36,105 nucleotides of DNA from the NCBI RefSeq assembly GCF_016863655.1, contig NZ_BOPH01000087.1, positions 1-36,105 of the forward strand, read 5' to 3'. Numbering within the stretch: the first letter of the stretch is position 1; every line of letters starts with the position of its first letter. Below the pieces are notes generated by a model that saw nothing but the letters and a program-made list of their open reading frames with translations, had not been told where the DNA came from and ran no database searches. Positions 15,971 through 25,687 of this stretch are shown here, piece after piece. Position numbers and translations under genes: made by a program. This DNA comes from Virgisporangium ochraceum (GTDB lineage Bacteria; Actinomycetota; Actinomycetes; Mycobacteriales; Micromonosporaceae).

Positions 15971-16899
15971 GGCGCAAGGAGACCGTGGCCAAGGGCGAGT
16001 CCACGGCCGGCACCGAGGCGCTGCGGCTGTTCGCCGACGTCTGCGAGAAGGCCGCCGCCGGTGACCTCGAGGCCCGCATCCACCACACGAGCGACGACGA
16101 CGCCGTCGTGGCCGCGCGCAACGCGCTGAACCGGCTGCTCGACACCGTCGACGGCTTCGTGCGCGAGTCGGCGGCGGCGTTGACGTCGGCCAACGAGGGC
16201 CGCTACCACCGGCGGTTCCTCGAGCGCGGCATGAAGGGCGCGTACCGCGCCGGTGCCCGTCAGATCAACAGCGCGCGCGAGGCGATGCGTCAGACCGCCG
16301 AGCGGGTCGAGGCCGCCTCGCAGGCCCGCTTCAGCCTGGCCGACGAGATGGAACGGGCCATCCTGACCGTGTCGGAACAGGTCGCCACCGCCGCGACCGA
16401 GATGGGCGCCTCCGCGGCGAGCCTGGCGTCGTTCGCCCGCACCGCCGTCGACGAGTCCGGCAACGCGTTGAACACCGTCTCGGTGCTGCGCAACGCGTCG
16501 GAGGAGATCCGGCAGGCGGTGCGTCTGGTCACCCAGGTCGCGTCGCAGACCCGGCTGCTCGCGCTGAACGCCACCATCGAGGCCGCGCGCGCGGGCGACG
16601 CCGGTCGCGGGTTCAGCGTGGTCGCGAACGAGGTCAAGACCCTGGCGGACGAGGCTGGGCGCTCGACCGACGCGATCAGCGAACAGGTGACGATGGTCCA
16701 GCGGGCCGCCGGCGACGCCAGCACCGCCCTGGAGGGCATCACCGGCAGCATCCGCCAGATGGACGAGATGATCGCGGGCATCGCCGCGGCCATCGAGAGC
16801 GGCCAGGGCGACCCGCAGGACACGTCGGGGCTCTCGCAGCTGGCGGAGGTGCTGAGGTCGGAGGTGTCCCGCTTCGTCGCGGTCGTCCGCGACAGCTGA
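15967..16899 (+). CDS. Soluble methyl-accepting chemotaxis protein (signalling half of split Aer)
   Basis: 310 aa from the GTG at 15967, overlapping the PAS gene. It starts with a HAMP-like helix pair (ALRLFADVCEKAAAGDLEARI). After it comes a coiled coil with the conserved MCP hairpin QTRLLALNATIEAARAGDAG and GFSVVANEVKTLADEAGRST, the site that contacts CheA and CheW. No membrane segment is present. The hairpin is flanked by short arms, shorter than full membrane receptors. A working chemotaxis output implies a motile stage elsewhere in the life cycle. Confidence 0.92.
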   Translation: MRRKETVAKGESTAGTEALRLFADVCEKAAAGDLEARIHHTSDDDAVVAARNALNRLLDTVDGFVRESAAALTSANEGRYHRRFLERGMKGAYRAGARQINSAREAMRQTAERVEAASQARFSLADEMERAILTVSEQVATAATEMGASAASLASFARTAVDESGNALNTVSVLRNASEEIRQAVRLVTQVASQTRLLALNATIEAARAGDAGRGFSVVANEVKTLADEAGRSTDAISEQVTMVQRAAGDASTALEGITGSIRQMDEMIAGIAAAIESGQGDPQDTSGLSQLAEVLRSEVSRFVAVVRDS

Positions 16900-16964
16900 C
16901 CTCCGCTTCCCGCACCGATGCAACGCTGATCGCGTCCGGGGTGTTCATCGACGATAATCACCGC

Positions 16965-18650
16965 ATGCTGATCCACGTCGTGGTCACGGCCGCCGTACTG
17001 GCCGCGCTCGTCCCGGTCCCGGTGAATGTCGCGAGTGGACGGACGGCAGCGACCGACGCGGAGACCTGGACACCGCCGCTGAGCACCCGGGGCCGCTACA
17101 TCGTCGACGCGAACGGCAACCGGTTCAAGCTGCGGTCGGGCAACTGGCACGGCGCCAGCGGCACGTGGACCGGCACCGGCGACGCGGCCGACGGCGCCAA
17201 CCCGCACCTGAACGGCCGCACGCCTCTGCAGGTCTACGACGCGGTGGTCGAGGCGCTCACCGCGGCCGGGCTCGCGGTGATCCTCAACAACCACACCAAC
17301 ACCACGAGGTGGTGCTGCGGGGTCGACGGCAACGAGCGGTGGAACGCCAGCCAGAGCGCGGCGACGTGGGAGGACGACTGGCTGTTCATGGTGCGCCGCT
17401 ACCGGTCCAACCCGCGCGTGGTCGGTGCCGACCTGTACAACGAGGTGCGCCGGTCCATCATGGACGATCCGAACTGGGGCGGCGGCGGCGACCACGACTG
17501 GTTCGCGGCGTCGCAGCGCCTCGGTGACCGCATCCTGGCCGAGGCCAACCCCGACCTGCTCATCATCGTCGAGGGCATCAACTGGACCGGGCTGCCGGTC
17601 GACGGTCTCCCGCACGGCCGGCCGACGCTGGAGCCGGTGCGCACGTTGTCGCACACGCTGGTGCGGTCCGGGAAGCTGGTGTACTCGGCCCACTTCTACG
17701 ACTACACCGGCCCGCGGCACAGTGGCGCCACCGGCATCGGCGAGACCAGCGACCCGCGCTACCGCGACCTCGACCGCGACCAGCTCCACGCGGTGGTGAC
17801 CCGGCAGGCGCTGTTCGTCGCCGGCGAGCCGGGGCAGCACTTCACCGCGCCGGTGTGGGTCAGCGAGTTCGGCGTCGGCGGGCGCGACGAGACCGGCGCG
17901 AGGCAGCGCGCCTGGTTCCAGAACATCGTCGACCTCCTCGTCGCCGCCGACGCCGACTTCGCGTACTGGCCGGTGGTGGGTTGGGGTGAGCGGAACTCGT
18001 GGGCGCTGCTGCACTGGGACGCCGCCGGCCGGCGCACGGGCCCGTACGACGGCGACGACTGGCGCGGACCGGCGTGGTCCCGGTTGACCGGCTCGCCGGG
18101 CGTCGAAGGAGCGGTTGCACCGGTGACGGACCGCTCGATGCTCAGCCCCGACCGCGGCGACTTCGTGCAGTCGCTGCGCCTGCGGGCCGGCGGCGACTGG
18201 CATCCCGGCGCCCGCAAGGCCGCCTGCCCCGACGGTCAGCGCCTCGCCGGTCACAGCCACACCGGCAACCGCGGCCTGTGCGTCGACGCGGCGCAGCCGG
18301 GCCGGTTCGAGCTCGTGGTCGACGAGCGTTACGTGTCCCCCGACTGGGCGTCGGGGTACACCAAGCTCCAGTGCCCGCCCGGTCTCGCGATGGTGGGCTA
18401 CAGCGTGCGCGGCGCCGTCGTGGCCGGGGCCATGTGCGCGGCGCTCCCGGTCGCGGCGGGGTCGACGGGACGCACGGTGTGGTTCGACCGTGGCGACAAC
18501 CGTCCCGCGGGGGCGGCGGGTGGGGACTTCGCCAGCGGCCACTACAAGGGACAGTGCGCCGACACGGAGTACGTGGCGGGTGTCGCGTTCACACGCCGGA
18601 TCGGGTCGTCCGGGTCGCCGGCCGCGATCCTGTGCCGGCCGGTCACCTAG
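16965..18650 (+). CDS. Exported GH5-like glycoside hydrolase with C-terminal extension; internal segment apparently missing
   Basis: 561 aa from the ATG at 16965, which gives a Sec signal peptide (LIHVVVTAAVLAALVPVPVNV). The catalytic region resembles GH5 (cellulase-like) proteins: LRSGNWHGASG, VILNNHTNTTRWCCG, GADLYNEVRR (acid/base Glu), SAHFYDYTG, and VWVSEFGVGG (nucleophile Glu). The usual strand with a conserved Arg (GxNxxRLP type), expected between the NWHG segment and NNH, is not seen; the two pieces are joined directly by GDAADGANPHLNGRTPLQVY. After about residue 400 comes a Cys-rich domain with two related halves (GHSHTGNRGLCVD; GYSVRGAVVAGAMC). Activity is doubtful if the deletion is real. 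Confidence 0.8.
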   Translation: MLIHVVVTAAVLAALVPVPVNVASGRTAATDAETWTPPLSTRGRYIVDANGNRFKLRSGNWHGASGTWTGTGDAADGANPHLNGRTPLQVYDAVVEALTAAGLAVILNNHTNTTRWCCGVDGNERWNASQSAATWEDDWLFMVRRYRSNPRVVGADLYNEVRRSIMDDPNWGGGGDHDWFAASQRLGDRILAEANPDLLIIVEGINWTGLPVDGLPHGRPTLEPVRTLSHTLVRSGKLVYSAHFYDYTGPRHSGATGIGETSDPRYRDLDRDQLHAVVTRQALFVAGEPGQHFTAPVWVSEFGVGGRDETGARQRAWFQNIVDLLVAADADFAYWPVVGWGERNSWALLHWDAAGRRTGPYDGDDWRGPAWSRLTGSPGVEGAVAPVTDRSMLSPDRGDFVQSLRLRAGGDWHPGARKAACPDGQRLAGHSHTGNRGLCVDAAQPGRFELVVDERYVSPDWASGYTKLQCPPGLAMVGYSVRGAVVAGAMCAALPVAAGSTGRTVWFDRGDNRPAGAAGGDFASGHYKGQCADTEYVAGVAFTRRIGSSGSPAAILCRPVT

Positions 18651-18698
18651 CGAGGCTTCACGTTTCGACGGACGCCGCCGCTGGGCACCACACCCGAC

Positions 18699-19007
18699 GT
18701 GGGTGTCGACGACTATCTGATCGCCATCGGTTTCGGCGCGATCCTCGGGATCGCGGCGCGGATCATCATTCCCGGCAAGCAGCGGATCGGTCTCCTCCTC
18801 ACCGTGCTCATCGGCATGGGCGCGGCCGTCGCCGGGACCTGGATCAGCGACCAGTTCGACCTGGGCAGCGACGCCACCTTCGAGGTGCTCGGCCGCACCC
18901 TCGACTGGCTCGTGATCGGCATCCAGGTCGGCATCGCGGTGGTGGGGGTCGCGCTTGCGGCGGTGCTGGCACCGACCTTCGACACGGACCGCCGCACCCG
19001 GAGCTGA
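18699..19007 (+). CDS. GlsB/YeaQ/YmgE-family small membrane protein
   Basis: 102 aa, probable GTG start. Three hydrophobic helices with the family pattern IGFGAILGIAARIIIPGK and LLLTVLIGMGAAVAGTWI belong to the transglycosylase-associated family of small stress-linked membrane proteins. The final helix (IGIQVGIAVVGVALAAVL) is followed by a short basic tail. No enzymatic role has been established for the family. No strong ribosome site precedes the start. Confidence 0.8.
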   Translation: MGVDDYLIAIGFGAILGIAARIIIPGKQRIGLLLTVLIGMGAAVAGTWISDQFDLGSDATFEVLGRTLDWLVIGIQVGIAVVGVALAAVLAPTFDTDRRTRS

Positions 19008-19074
19008 CCGCACCGCCCGGCCTCCGTCCATGTCGGCCCGATTGCGCGACGGCTCCGGCGGGTACCGGGCCGGT

Positions 19075-19278
19075 ATGAACGATCCGGCGTCCGACCGCGT
19101 CCATGACAGGGCCGCACACCTTCTCCCGGAGGAGCGTGCGGCCGGCAGCGACGATCCCGCGGCCCAGGCCGAGCAGATCCTGAACGACTCCGACGCCCGC
19201 GAGGCGTACGACGAGTCCGCGCCGGACCTGCGCATCGACCACCGCCGGTCGACCGACACCGTCGAGCCGGAGGCCTGA
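19075..19278 (+). CDS. Small acidic hypothetical protein
   Basis: 67 aa from the ATG at 19075. The sequence is hydrophilic and acidic, with AAHLLPEERAAGSDD and QAEQILNDSDAREAYD, a type common as a small conserved actinobacterial protein of unknown function. No membrane segment or metal motif. The ribosome site is weak, so expression is likely but unproven. Confidence 0.55.
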   Translation: MNDPASDRVHDRAAHLLPEERAAGSDDPAAQAEQILNDSDAREAYDESAPDLRIDHRRSTDTVEPEA

Positions 19279-19293
19279 GGCCGCCGGTCCCCC

Positions 19294-19360
19294 GGTCCCC
19301 TCAACCCTGTGCGGCCCGGCCTCCCCCTGGTCTCCTCAACCCCGCGCGGCCCGGCCTGAG
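19294..19360. repeat. Imperfect 35-bp tandem duplication
   Basis: Two units starting at 19294 and 19329 share GGTCYCCTCAACCC and GCGGCCCGGCCT with a few differences. They lie between convergent genes. Role unknown. Confidence 0.7.
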
Positions 19361-19372
19361 ATCGTTTCCGCC

Positions 19373-20206
19373 TCAGCCCGGTGCGACCCGGAAGACGGGC
19401 CAGCCGATCTCCGTGCGCCATGCCGCCGGGTCCGGGGTGTCGCGGGGGCCGACCAGGTAGCGCTCCCGGACCGGACCGGCCACCGCGAGCGCGTTGGCCA
19501 CCACCCAGGCGCCGAGTTCGCCGTAGGTGACGTCGACGTCGTCGTGCTCCCCGACGTGGGTGGTGGTGGCGAGCTCCACGGCCGGCAGGCTCACCGGGTG
19601 CACCCGGCCCCGGCGCGGCGGGTCCGGTGTCGGCCGGTAGACGAGCACGTGCCCGCGGCCGTCCTCGAAGAGCGAGTTGTCGTACAGCCCTCCCGGGACG
19701 CCGTTCTGCCCGCCTGCCGATCCACCTCCCGGTACGCCGGTCTGCTCACCCAGAGCGGCGTCCAGTTCTGCCATCGCGCCGGCGTACCAGGCGATGACAT
19801 GGTCGGACTCGACGTCGTCCTCGATGGCGGCCACCGTGGTCGCCGGGACCGCGCGCAGCTGGACGTCGAGCGGGGTCGGCTCGGGGCGCAGGAGCCGGCG
19901 CAGCGACGCCACCGCCGCGCGCGTCCGGTCCAGCTGCGTCTCCAGCCGTCGCAGATGGTCGGTGACGAGCGTGGCGCGCGCGTCGGGGTCGGGAGAGCGC
20001 AGGATCCGCTGGACCTCGGGCAGCGGAACGTCGAGCTCGCGCAGGCGGTGGATGATCTGGGCGGTCGGGATCTGATGGGCGCTGTAGTACCGGTAGCCCG
20101 TCGCGTCGTCGACCGTCGCGGGCTCGAGCAGTCCCGCCTCGTGGTAGCGGCGCAGGGTGCGCACGCTGAGGTGGGTCAGCCGCGAGAACTCGCCGATCGC
20201 GATCAT
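19373..20206 (-). CDS. MerR-family regulator with GyrI-like effector-binding domain
   Basis: 277 aa from the ATG at 20206. Residues 1-70 form a MerR winged HTH (IGEFSRLTHLSVRTLRRYHE, TGYRYYSAHQI), followed by a dimerisation coiled coil (LRRLETQLDRTRAAVASL). From about residue 110 it carries a GyrI/BltR-type ligand-binding domain (VPATTVAAIEDDV to VGPRDTPDPAAWRTEIGWPVF). Such proteins sense small lipophilic molecules and untwist an over-long promoter. The insert rich in Gly (GVPGGGSAGGQNGVPGG) inside the sensor domain is unusual. It is divergent from an NTF2-like gene, its likely target along with itself. Confidence 0.92.
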   Translation of the reverse strand: MIAIGEFSRLTHLSVRTLRRYHEAGLLEPATVDDATGYRYYSAHQIPTAQIIHRLRELDVPLPEVQRILRSPDPDARATLVTDHLRRLETQLDRTRAAVASLRRLLRPEPTPLDVQLRAVPATTVAAIEDDVESDHVIAWYAGAMAELDAALGEQTGVPGGGSAGGQNGVPGGLYDNSLFEDGRGHVLVYRPTPDPPRRGRVHPVSLPAVELATTTHVGEHDDVDVTYGELGAWVVANALAVAGPVRERYLVGPRDTPDPAAWRTEIGWPVFRVAPG

Positions 20207-20222
20207 GGCTGGATTGTGCACC

Positions 20223-20239
20223 CTCTCCCCGCGGGAGAG
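20223..20239. promoter_or_regulatory. MerR-type operator palindrome
   Basis: A perfect palindrome CTCTCCC-CGC-GGGAGAG sits between the divergent MerR and NTF2-like genes. On the minus strand it falls between a TGGACT (-35-like) and a CACAAT (-10-like) hexamer spaced 19 bp. That over-long spacer is typical of MerR-activated promoters. The -10-like element ends only 7 bp before the regulator's ATG, so its message would be leaderless or nearly so. Confidence 0.65.
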
Positions 20240-20284
20240 TCCAGTACTTGACCATCGCGCCGGGAGACGCCCCACCGTCGAGCC

Positions 20285-20638
20285 ATGACGAAACCGACCG
20301 ACATCCAGCCCGCGGAGCTCCCCACCACGATCACCGCGTACCTCAAAGCCCACGCCGCCCGCGACACGGAGGCCGCCCTCAGCGCGTTCTCCCCCGACGC
20401 CGTGGTCACCGACGAGGGCAGAACCTTCCATGGGACCGAGGAAGTCGCCGACTTCCTGCGCAAGGCCGGAGCCGAGTACACCTACACGACCACCCTGGTC
20501 GGCGCCCAGCGCGTGGACGCCACACGCTGGGTGGCGGTCAACCACCTGGAGGGCAACTTCCCCGGCGGCGTCGTCGACCTGAAGTACCACTTCACCCTGT
20601 CCGACAACCTGATCACCAACCTGGACATAACCCCCTGA
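20285..20638 (+). CDS. NTF2-like (SnoaL-type) small protein
   Basis: 117 aa. It has a cone-shaped NTF2-like alpha+beta fold: helical start (ITAYLKAHAARDTEAALSAF), then DAVVTDEGRTFHG, DFLRKAG and the strands VAVNHLEGNF and YHFTLSDNLITNLDI. Members are isomerases, dehydratases or ligand binders, and the specific role is not predictable. Its promoter region is shared with the MerR regulator, suggesting control by it. Confidence 0.85.
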   Translation: MTKPTDIQPAELPTTITAYLKAHAARDTEAALSAFSPDAVVTDEGRTFHGTEEVADFLRKAGAEYTYTTTLVGAQRVDATRWVAVNHLEGNFPGGVVDLKYHFTLSDNLITNLDITP

Positions 20639-20756
20639 CCGACGGTGACCACGGACATCCGGCCTGGTCAGGGCCCATCCGACCGGCTCGCGGGCGAGGT
20701 GGTGAGGAAGTCGCGCGCGGGCCGGTTGGGGCATGCGCTACTCTGTAGCGGCTGCA

Positions 20757-20830
<74 letters not shown>

Positions 20831-20838
20831 CACAGGTC

Positions 20839-20871
20839 AGAGGGCATTTCCGATCGATGGAGATGCCCTCT
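20839..20871. terminator. Stem-loop between tRNA-Pro and integrase
   Basis: AGAGGGCAT (20839-20847) pairs with ATGCCCTCT (20863-20871) around a 15-nt loop. It sits between the convergent tRNA and integrase genes and fits a bidirectional terminator. The following bases (TTCTGC) are only weakly T-rich. Confidence 0.65.
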
Positions 20872-20899
20872 TCTGCTGTCTGGGTGGCTAACTGGGTGT

Positions 20900-22060
20900 C
20901 TACCCGCCGTCGGCGGTGCCGAAGATCCGGTCCATGGCGATCGCGCCGTCCTGGATCACGGGCCGGAGCTGGTGGCGGTACACCGTCTCGGTGATGTTCG
21001 TGCTGGAGTGACCGCACAGGTCGGCGATCGCCTCGATGGGCAGACCGTTGTCGGACAGAAGCGACACGAAGCTGTGACGCAACTCCCGAGGGGTCCATTG
21101 CGCGGGCTCCAGGCCGGCTCTCTTGGCCACGAGGCGGAAGGCGCGGAGCACGTTGTGCCGGTCGAGTTCAGTGCCCGCGCTACTGGCGAATACCAGCCGC
21201 CCGTCCAGATCACCCTTCACGCCGGCGCGGTGTTGACGGAGTACGAAGACGCACCGGGCTGGCAGGGCAAGGGTGCGACGAGACTTGCGAGTCTTGGTGT
21301 CGCCATCGGCACGGACGGAGCGCCAGACCTGGATCGACGGCGGTATCGCCGGATCAGCGTCGGGGACGCCGTCCAGGTCGACGAGGTCCCAGGTAAGTGG
21401 TCGAAGCTCCTCGGTGCGTGCTCCGGTCAGCAATGAGACCACGATGTAGGCGTGCAGGGTGGAACCCTCGGCAGCGACGAGCAACTGCTTGGCCTGATCG
21501 AGGGTGAGCGACTTCGACGGTCGGCCTCCTTGTCCGGTCGGGATGCCGCAGAGTTCGACGACGTTGCGTTTGACCTTGTCGCGCGCCATTGCGCGGTGAA
21601 TCGATCGCCGCAGGATCGAGTAGACAAGCCGGACCGTGCGGGTGCTCAGCACCTTGGCGCGGGCCAATAGCCATCGGTCTACGTCAGTTGCGGTGAGTTC
21701 CCGAAGCTTCCGCTTTCCCAGATGCGGGACGATGTGGCTGCGGGCGAGGATGCCGTAGTTGGCGACGGTGGACGGACCGGTACCTGTCAGGCCGTAGGTG
21801 AGCCAGTCGGTGACAGCGTCGGCGACCGTCGCCGAGTTCGTTGCGATGAGGACGCCGTCGTCATGCTCACGGATCTTCTCCTTGAGTTTGGTCCGTGCCT
21901 TGGCCTTGTCCTTGTCGCTGACCTTGCGAACGATGCGCTTGCCATTAGGGGCATAGCCGACGGTAACCGTCCCGATCCATCGCTGCCGGGCGGCGTCCCA
22001 GTGAAGCGAGCCTTCTCCCCGACCGCGTCGCTTACCGGCCTTGTCGTCCTTGGCCGACAT
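20900..22060 (-). CDS. int: Tyrosine-recombinase integrase of the AICE
   Basis: 386 aa. The N-terminal arm-binding region (GEGSLHWDAARQRWIGTVTVG) and SAM-like core domain (about 75-165) precede the catalytic domain. Catalytic residues are Arg215 in LTGARTEELR, a Lys/Arg turn (KTRKSRRTL), Arg328 in TPRELRHSF, His351 in CGHSS and nucleophile Tyr361 in TVYRHQ. The first box-II His is replaced by Arg325, a variant I know from related actinobacterial integrases. It catalyses integration into tRNA-Pro and, with Xis, excision. Its ATG overlaps the last base of the excisionase stop (TGATG), so both are co-expressed. Confidence 0.96.
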   Translation of the reverse strand: MSAKDDKAGKRRGRGEGSLHWDAARQRWIGTVTVGYAPNGKRIVRKVSDKDKAKARTKLKEKIREHDDGVLIATNSATVADAVTDWLTYGLTGTGPSTVANYGILARSHIVPHLGKRKLRELTATDVDRWLLARAKVLSTRTVRLVYSILRRSIHRAMARDKVKRNVVELCGIPTGQGGRPSKSLTLDQAKQLLVAAEGSTLHAYIVVSLLTGARTEELRPLTWDLVDLDGVPDADPAIPPSIQVWRSVRADGDTKTRKSRRTLALPARCVFVLRQHRAGVKGDLDGRLVFASSAGTELDRHNVLRAFRLVAKRAGLEPAQWTPRELRHSFVSLLSDNGLPIEAIADLCGHSSTNITETVYRHQLRPVIQDGAIAMDRIFGTADGG

Positions 22061-22263
22061 CAGGCGGCGTCCGACATGCTCTCGCGCTCCAGCAGCGCGA
22101 GGTAATCGGCAATGGCCGTGGCGGGAACCAGTCGGGTACGGCCCTCCTTGACCGTATGAAGACGACCGGCGCGGATCAGTTCGTAGATGACAGACCGGCT
22201 GAGGCTCAGCCGAGTCATGACGTCGGGGATGCGGTAGAGGTCCTTGTGGTCGGTCGTGGTCAT
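22060..22263 (-). CDS. xis: Excisionase (HTH_17/MerR-like DNA-binding)
   Basis: 67 aa. The winged-helix excisionase pattern YRIPDVMTRLSLSRSVIYELIRAGRL continues with KEGRTRLVPATAIADYLALL. It bends att-site DNA and directs the integrase toward excision. It lies directly upstream of int with a 1-nt overlap, as in pSAM2. GGAAGGA is close upstream of the ATG. A hairpin containing a perfect TTGACA lies about 45 bp upstream. Confidence 0.92.
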   Translation of the reverse strand: MTTTDHKDLYRIPDVMTRLSLSRSVIYELIRAGRLHTVKEGRTRLVPATAIADYLALLERESMSDAA

Positions 22264-22303
22264 GGTTCCTTCCGGGAGGTCGAGCGGTTCGCGTTCGGGG
22301 CTT

Positions 22304-22328
22304 CGGTGTCAAGGCGGGGTTGACACCG
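22304..22328. promoter_or_regulatory. Hairpin with embedded TTGACA between rep and xis
   Basis: CGGTGTCAA (22304-22312) pairs with TTGACACCG (22320-22328), loop 7 nt. It starts 7 bp after the rep stop, so it may terminate rep. On the minus strand its second arm contains a perfect -35 hexamer TTGACA pointing at xis, so it may equally be an xis-int promoter/operator. No convincing -10 hexamer follows. Confidence 0.55.
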
Positions 22329-22334
22329 GATCGG

Positions 22335-23902
<1,568 letters not shown>

Positions 23903-23906
<4 letters not shown>

Positions 23907-24328
23907 GCGGCGTCCCGCTCGGGACGGGTGCGTCGGCTGCTGCGGTGGCAGCCGAGGTGTCGGCCGCGAGCGGCCAGGACGGCGGCGAGCGGTTCGCCGC
24001 ACACGGGGCACGGATCGGGTGCCAGCCCGGACGTGGCCACCGTCTCGGTGGCCGGTGTCGGCCGTGTGATGCCGAGGAGGTAGCTGGTGGTGATGGTGCC
24101 GGTCGTGATGACCGTGCGGCAGTTGTCGCACTGCCGTTCGTGGGGTTCGTGCCGGCCGCAGGCGACCGTCGAGGTCGTGCCGGTGTCGTGGCCGATGGTG
24201 ACCGGGGTCAGGCATGGTCCGGTGTCGGTGACATGCACGATGGTGCGCCGGATATCGATGACGTGCGGCTGCTCGTCGATCGGGCAGCGGTGGAGCACGT
24301 GGTGTTCGTCGATGCGGTAGATGTTCAT
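23903..24328 (-). CDS. Zinc-finger-like hypothetical protein upstream of rep
   Basis: 141 aa. Two Cys pairs (CDNC and CPVC), along with C/H-rich CGRHEPHERQ and a late GRHLGCH, suggest a small metal-binding protein. The rest is Thr-rich with no clear fold. It overlaps rep by 4 bp (GTGA) and its own ATG overlaps the DUF2637 gene stop, so its output is tied to both. I do not recognise a family. Confidence 0.7.
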
Positions 24329-25197
24329 CGGGTGCCGCCGATCGGGGTGCCGTTGACCCGTACCGGCTGCTCGTGCTGCTCGGTGTGGCCGGTGACGGCG
24401 TGCAGGAGTTGCCCGGCGGTGTCCAGGCCGATGCTCATCCGGGTAGCCAGCTCCGGCGCGGTGATGGGTCGTCCGGTGGTCTGCTGGTGGTTGACGATGG
24501 AGAACCTGGCCGTTGGCAGCAGGTGTGCCGGAAGGTCGACGACCGCCGGCGGTGAGGTGTCGGCAGCAGCCGGCACGAGGGGAGCGCTGGCGTCCTGCTC
24601 GGTGGCGGTCGCGTCGGTGATGTGCTCGCCGACGAGCTCGTCGGCCTGGGCGTGCTGCTCACCGTCCAGTTCGTCGAGCTGCTCGCCCCGCAGGTCGTGG
24701 GGCCGCCGGTTGTCGGCGGTGTGCACCAGATCCGTGGTTACGGGCCGGTCCGGCATGAGCGACGATGTCGTGGTGTCGGCCGTCGCCGGCTCGCTCGTTG
24801 TCGCCGTTATGGTGACGGCCGCGGTCCGGGAGAGGACGACTTTGGCCAGCACGAGGAAGCCGATGGCCGGCAGTGCGGCGGCGAGCCAGCCAATGACCGA
24901 CCGTTCTGCCTCGACGACCTGCGCGGCGAGGGAGACCGCGACGAAGAACAGCAGCGCCGTACCGACGAAGGCGGTTGGTCGGTGGGTACGTGCCCGGCGG
25001 CGTAGTTCCAAACCGAGGGCGATGGACATGAGTTCAACGACGACGGCGTTGGCCCAGCCGATCCAGTTCGGCTGTCCGTGGGCGACGGTGACGTCGTGGA
25101 CGTGGGTGAAGGACGCGGCGCCGGCCATGGCGCCGATGGCCAGCATGATGATGACCTGGACCAGGCCTTCGGCTCGCTCGGTGGTCACGAGTATCAC
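24325..25197 (-). CDS. DUF2637-type membrane protein (Spd-like)
   Basis: 290 aa from a GTG that overlaps the upstream stop. Four membrane helices occupy the first ~130 residues (VQVIIMLAIGAMAGAASF, IGWANAVVVELMSIALGLEL, TAFVGTALLFFVAVSLAAQV, WLAAALPAIGFLVLAKVVL), the layout of DUF2637/SpdB2-like proteins of actinomycete elements. A long acidic tail rich in Asp/Glu/Thr follows. It ends in a helical region (PITAPELATRMSIGLDTAGQL) resembling an HTH. Such proteins are linked to intramycelial spreading of conjugative elements. The HTH reading is tentative. Confidence 0.85.
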   Translation of the reverse strand: MILVTTERAEGLVQVIIMLAIGAMAGAASFTHVHDVTVAHGQPNWIGWANAVVVELMSIALGLELRRRARTHRPTAFVGTALLFFVAVSLAAQVVEAERSVIGWLAAALPAIGFLVLAKVVLSRTAAVTITATTSEPATADTTTSSLMPDRPVTTDLVHTADNRRPHDLRGEQLDELDGEQHAQADELVGEHITDATATEQDASAPLVPAAADTSPPAVVDLPAHLLPTARFSIVNHQQTTGRPITAPELATRMSIGLDTAGQLLHAVTGHTEQHEQPVRVNGTPIGGTR

Positions 25198-25487
25198 CGC
25201 CCGGCCACGATGGGGATGCCGAACGGGTCGTGGTCGAGGCGCCGGTAGCGCCGCGCGGTGTGGTACAGCACCTTCCAGTTCGGGCGAGCCACGACGAGTG
25301 CGTCAGCGAGCTGGTTGCCGAACTGGGTCAGGGTCTTGAGCCGGATGTGCCAGTAGACGCGCTCGTCCGCACCGGTCTCGGTGAAGATGTGGTAGGCCTT
25401 GCAGCCCATGTAGTAGCTGGCCGCGACGTCGCGGAGCAGCTCGTGGACGGCGTCGAGCTTGACGCCGTCGGTGATTCGCGTTGTCAT
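25194..25487 (-). CDS. Small AICE hypothetical protein
   Basis: 97 aa, overlapping its neighbours by 4 bp at both ends (TGA/ATG). Soluble, aromatic-rich and mostly helical: LRDVAASYYMGCKAYHIF, VYWHIRLKTLTQFGNQLAD, and NWKVLYHTARRYRRL. No known motif. Clearly coding from its place in the coupled operon. Confidence 0.75.
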   Translation of the reverse strand: MTTRITDGVKLDAVHELLRDVAASYYMGCKAYHIFTETGADERVYWHIRLKTLTQFGNQLADALVVARPNWKVLYHTARRYRRLDHDPFGIPIVAGR

Positions 25488-25687
25488 AGCGGATCTCCGA
25501 TCACGTCGTGGGGATATGGGCAGGAGGACGGCCTGCAGAGGCCGTCGGCGTGCCGGGCGAGGAGTCGAAGCTGCGGAGGGAGCTGCCACAGCAGCCACCG
25601 GCGATAGAGCGCGAAAGCAATCGCAGCCACCGTTGGGGCCGCTAGAACGGCCAGGATGCTGAGGCAGATCACCAGGAGCGCGGTCAT
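25484..25687 (-). CDS. Single-span membrane protein of the AICE (Spd-like)
   Basis: 67 aa. One N-terminal membrane helix (LLVICLSILAVLAAPTVAAI) precedes a basic amphipathic stretch (LYRRWLLWQLPPQLRLLARH) and a short Cys-containing tail (CRPSSCPYPHD). The 4-bp overlaps on both sides place it in the same translational cascade. It could be a small spread protein; this is inference. Confidence 0.7.
   Translation of the reverse strand: MTALLVICLSILAVLAAPTVAAIAFALYRRWLLWQLPPQLRLLARHADGLCRPSSCPYPHDVIGDPL

Noticed and set aside
16290..19421. A 1043-aa minus-strand open frame
   Set aside because: Antisense to the MCP, GH5-like and GlsB genes; no domain in the translation.
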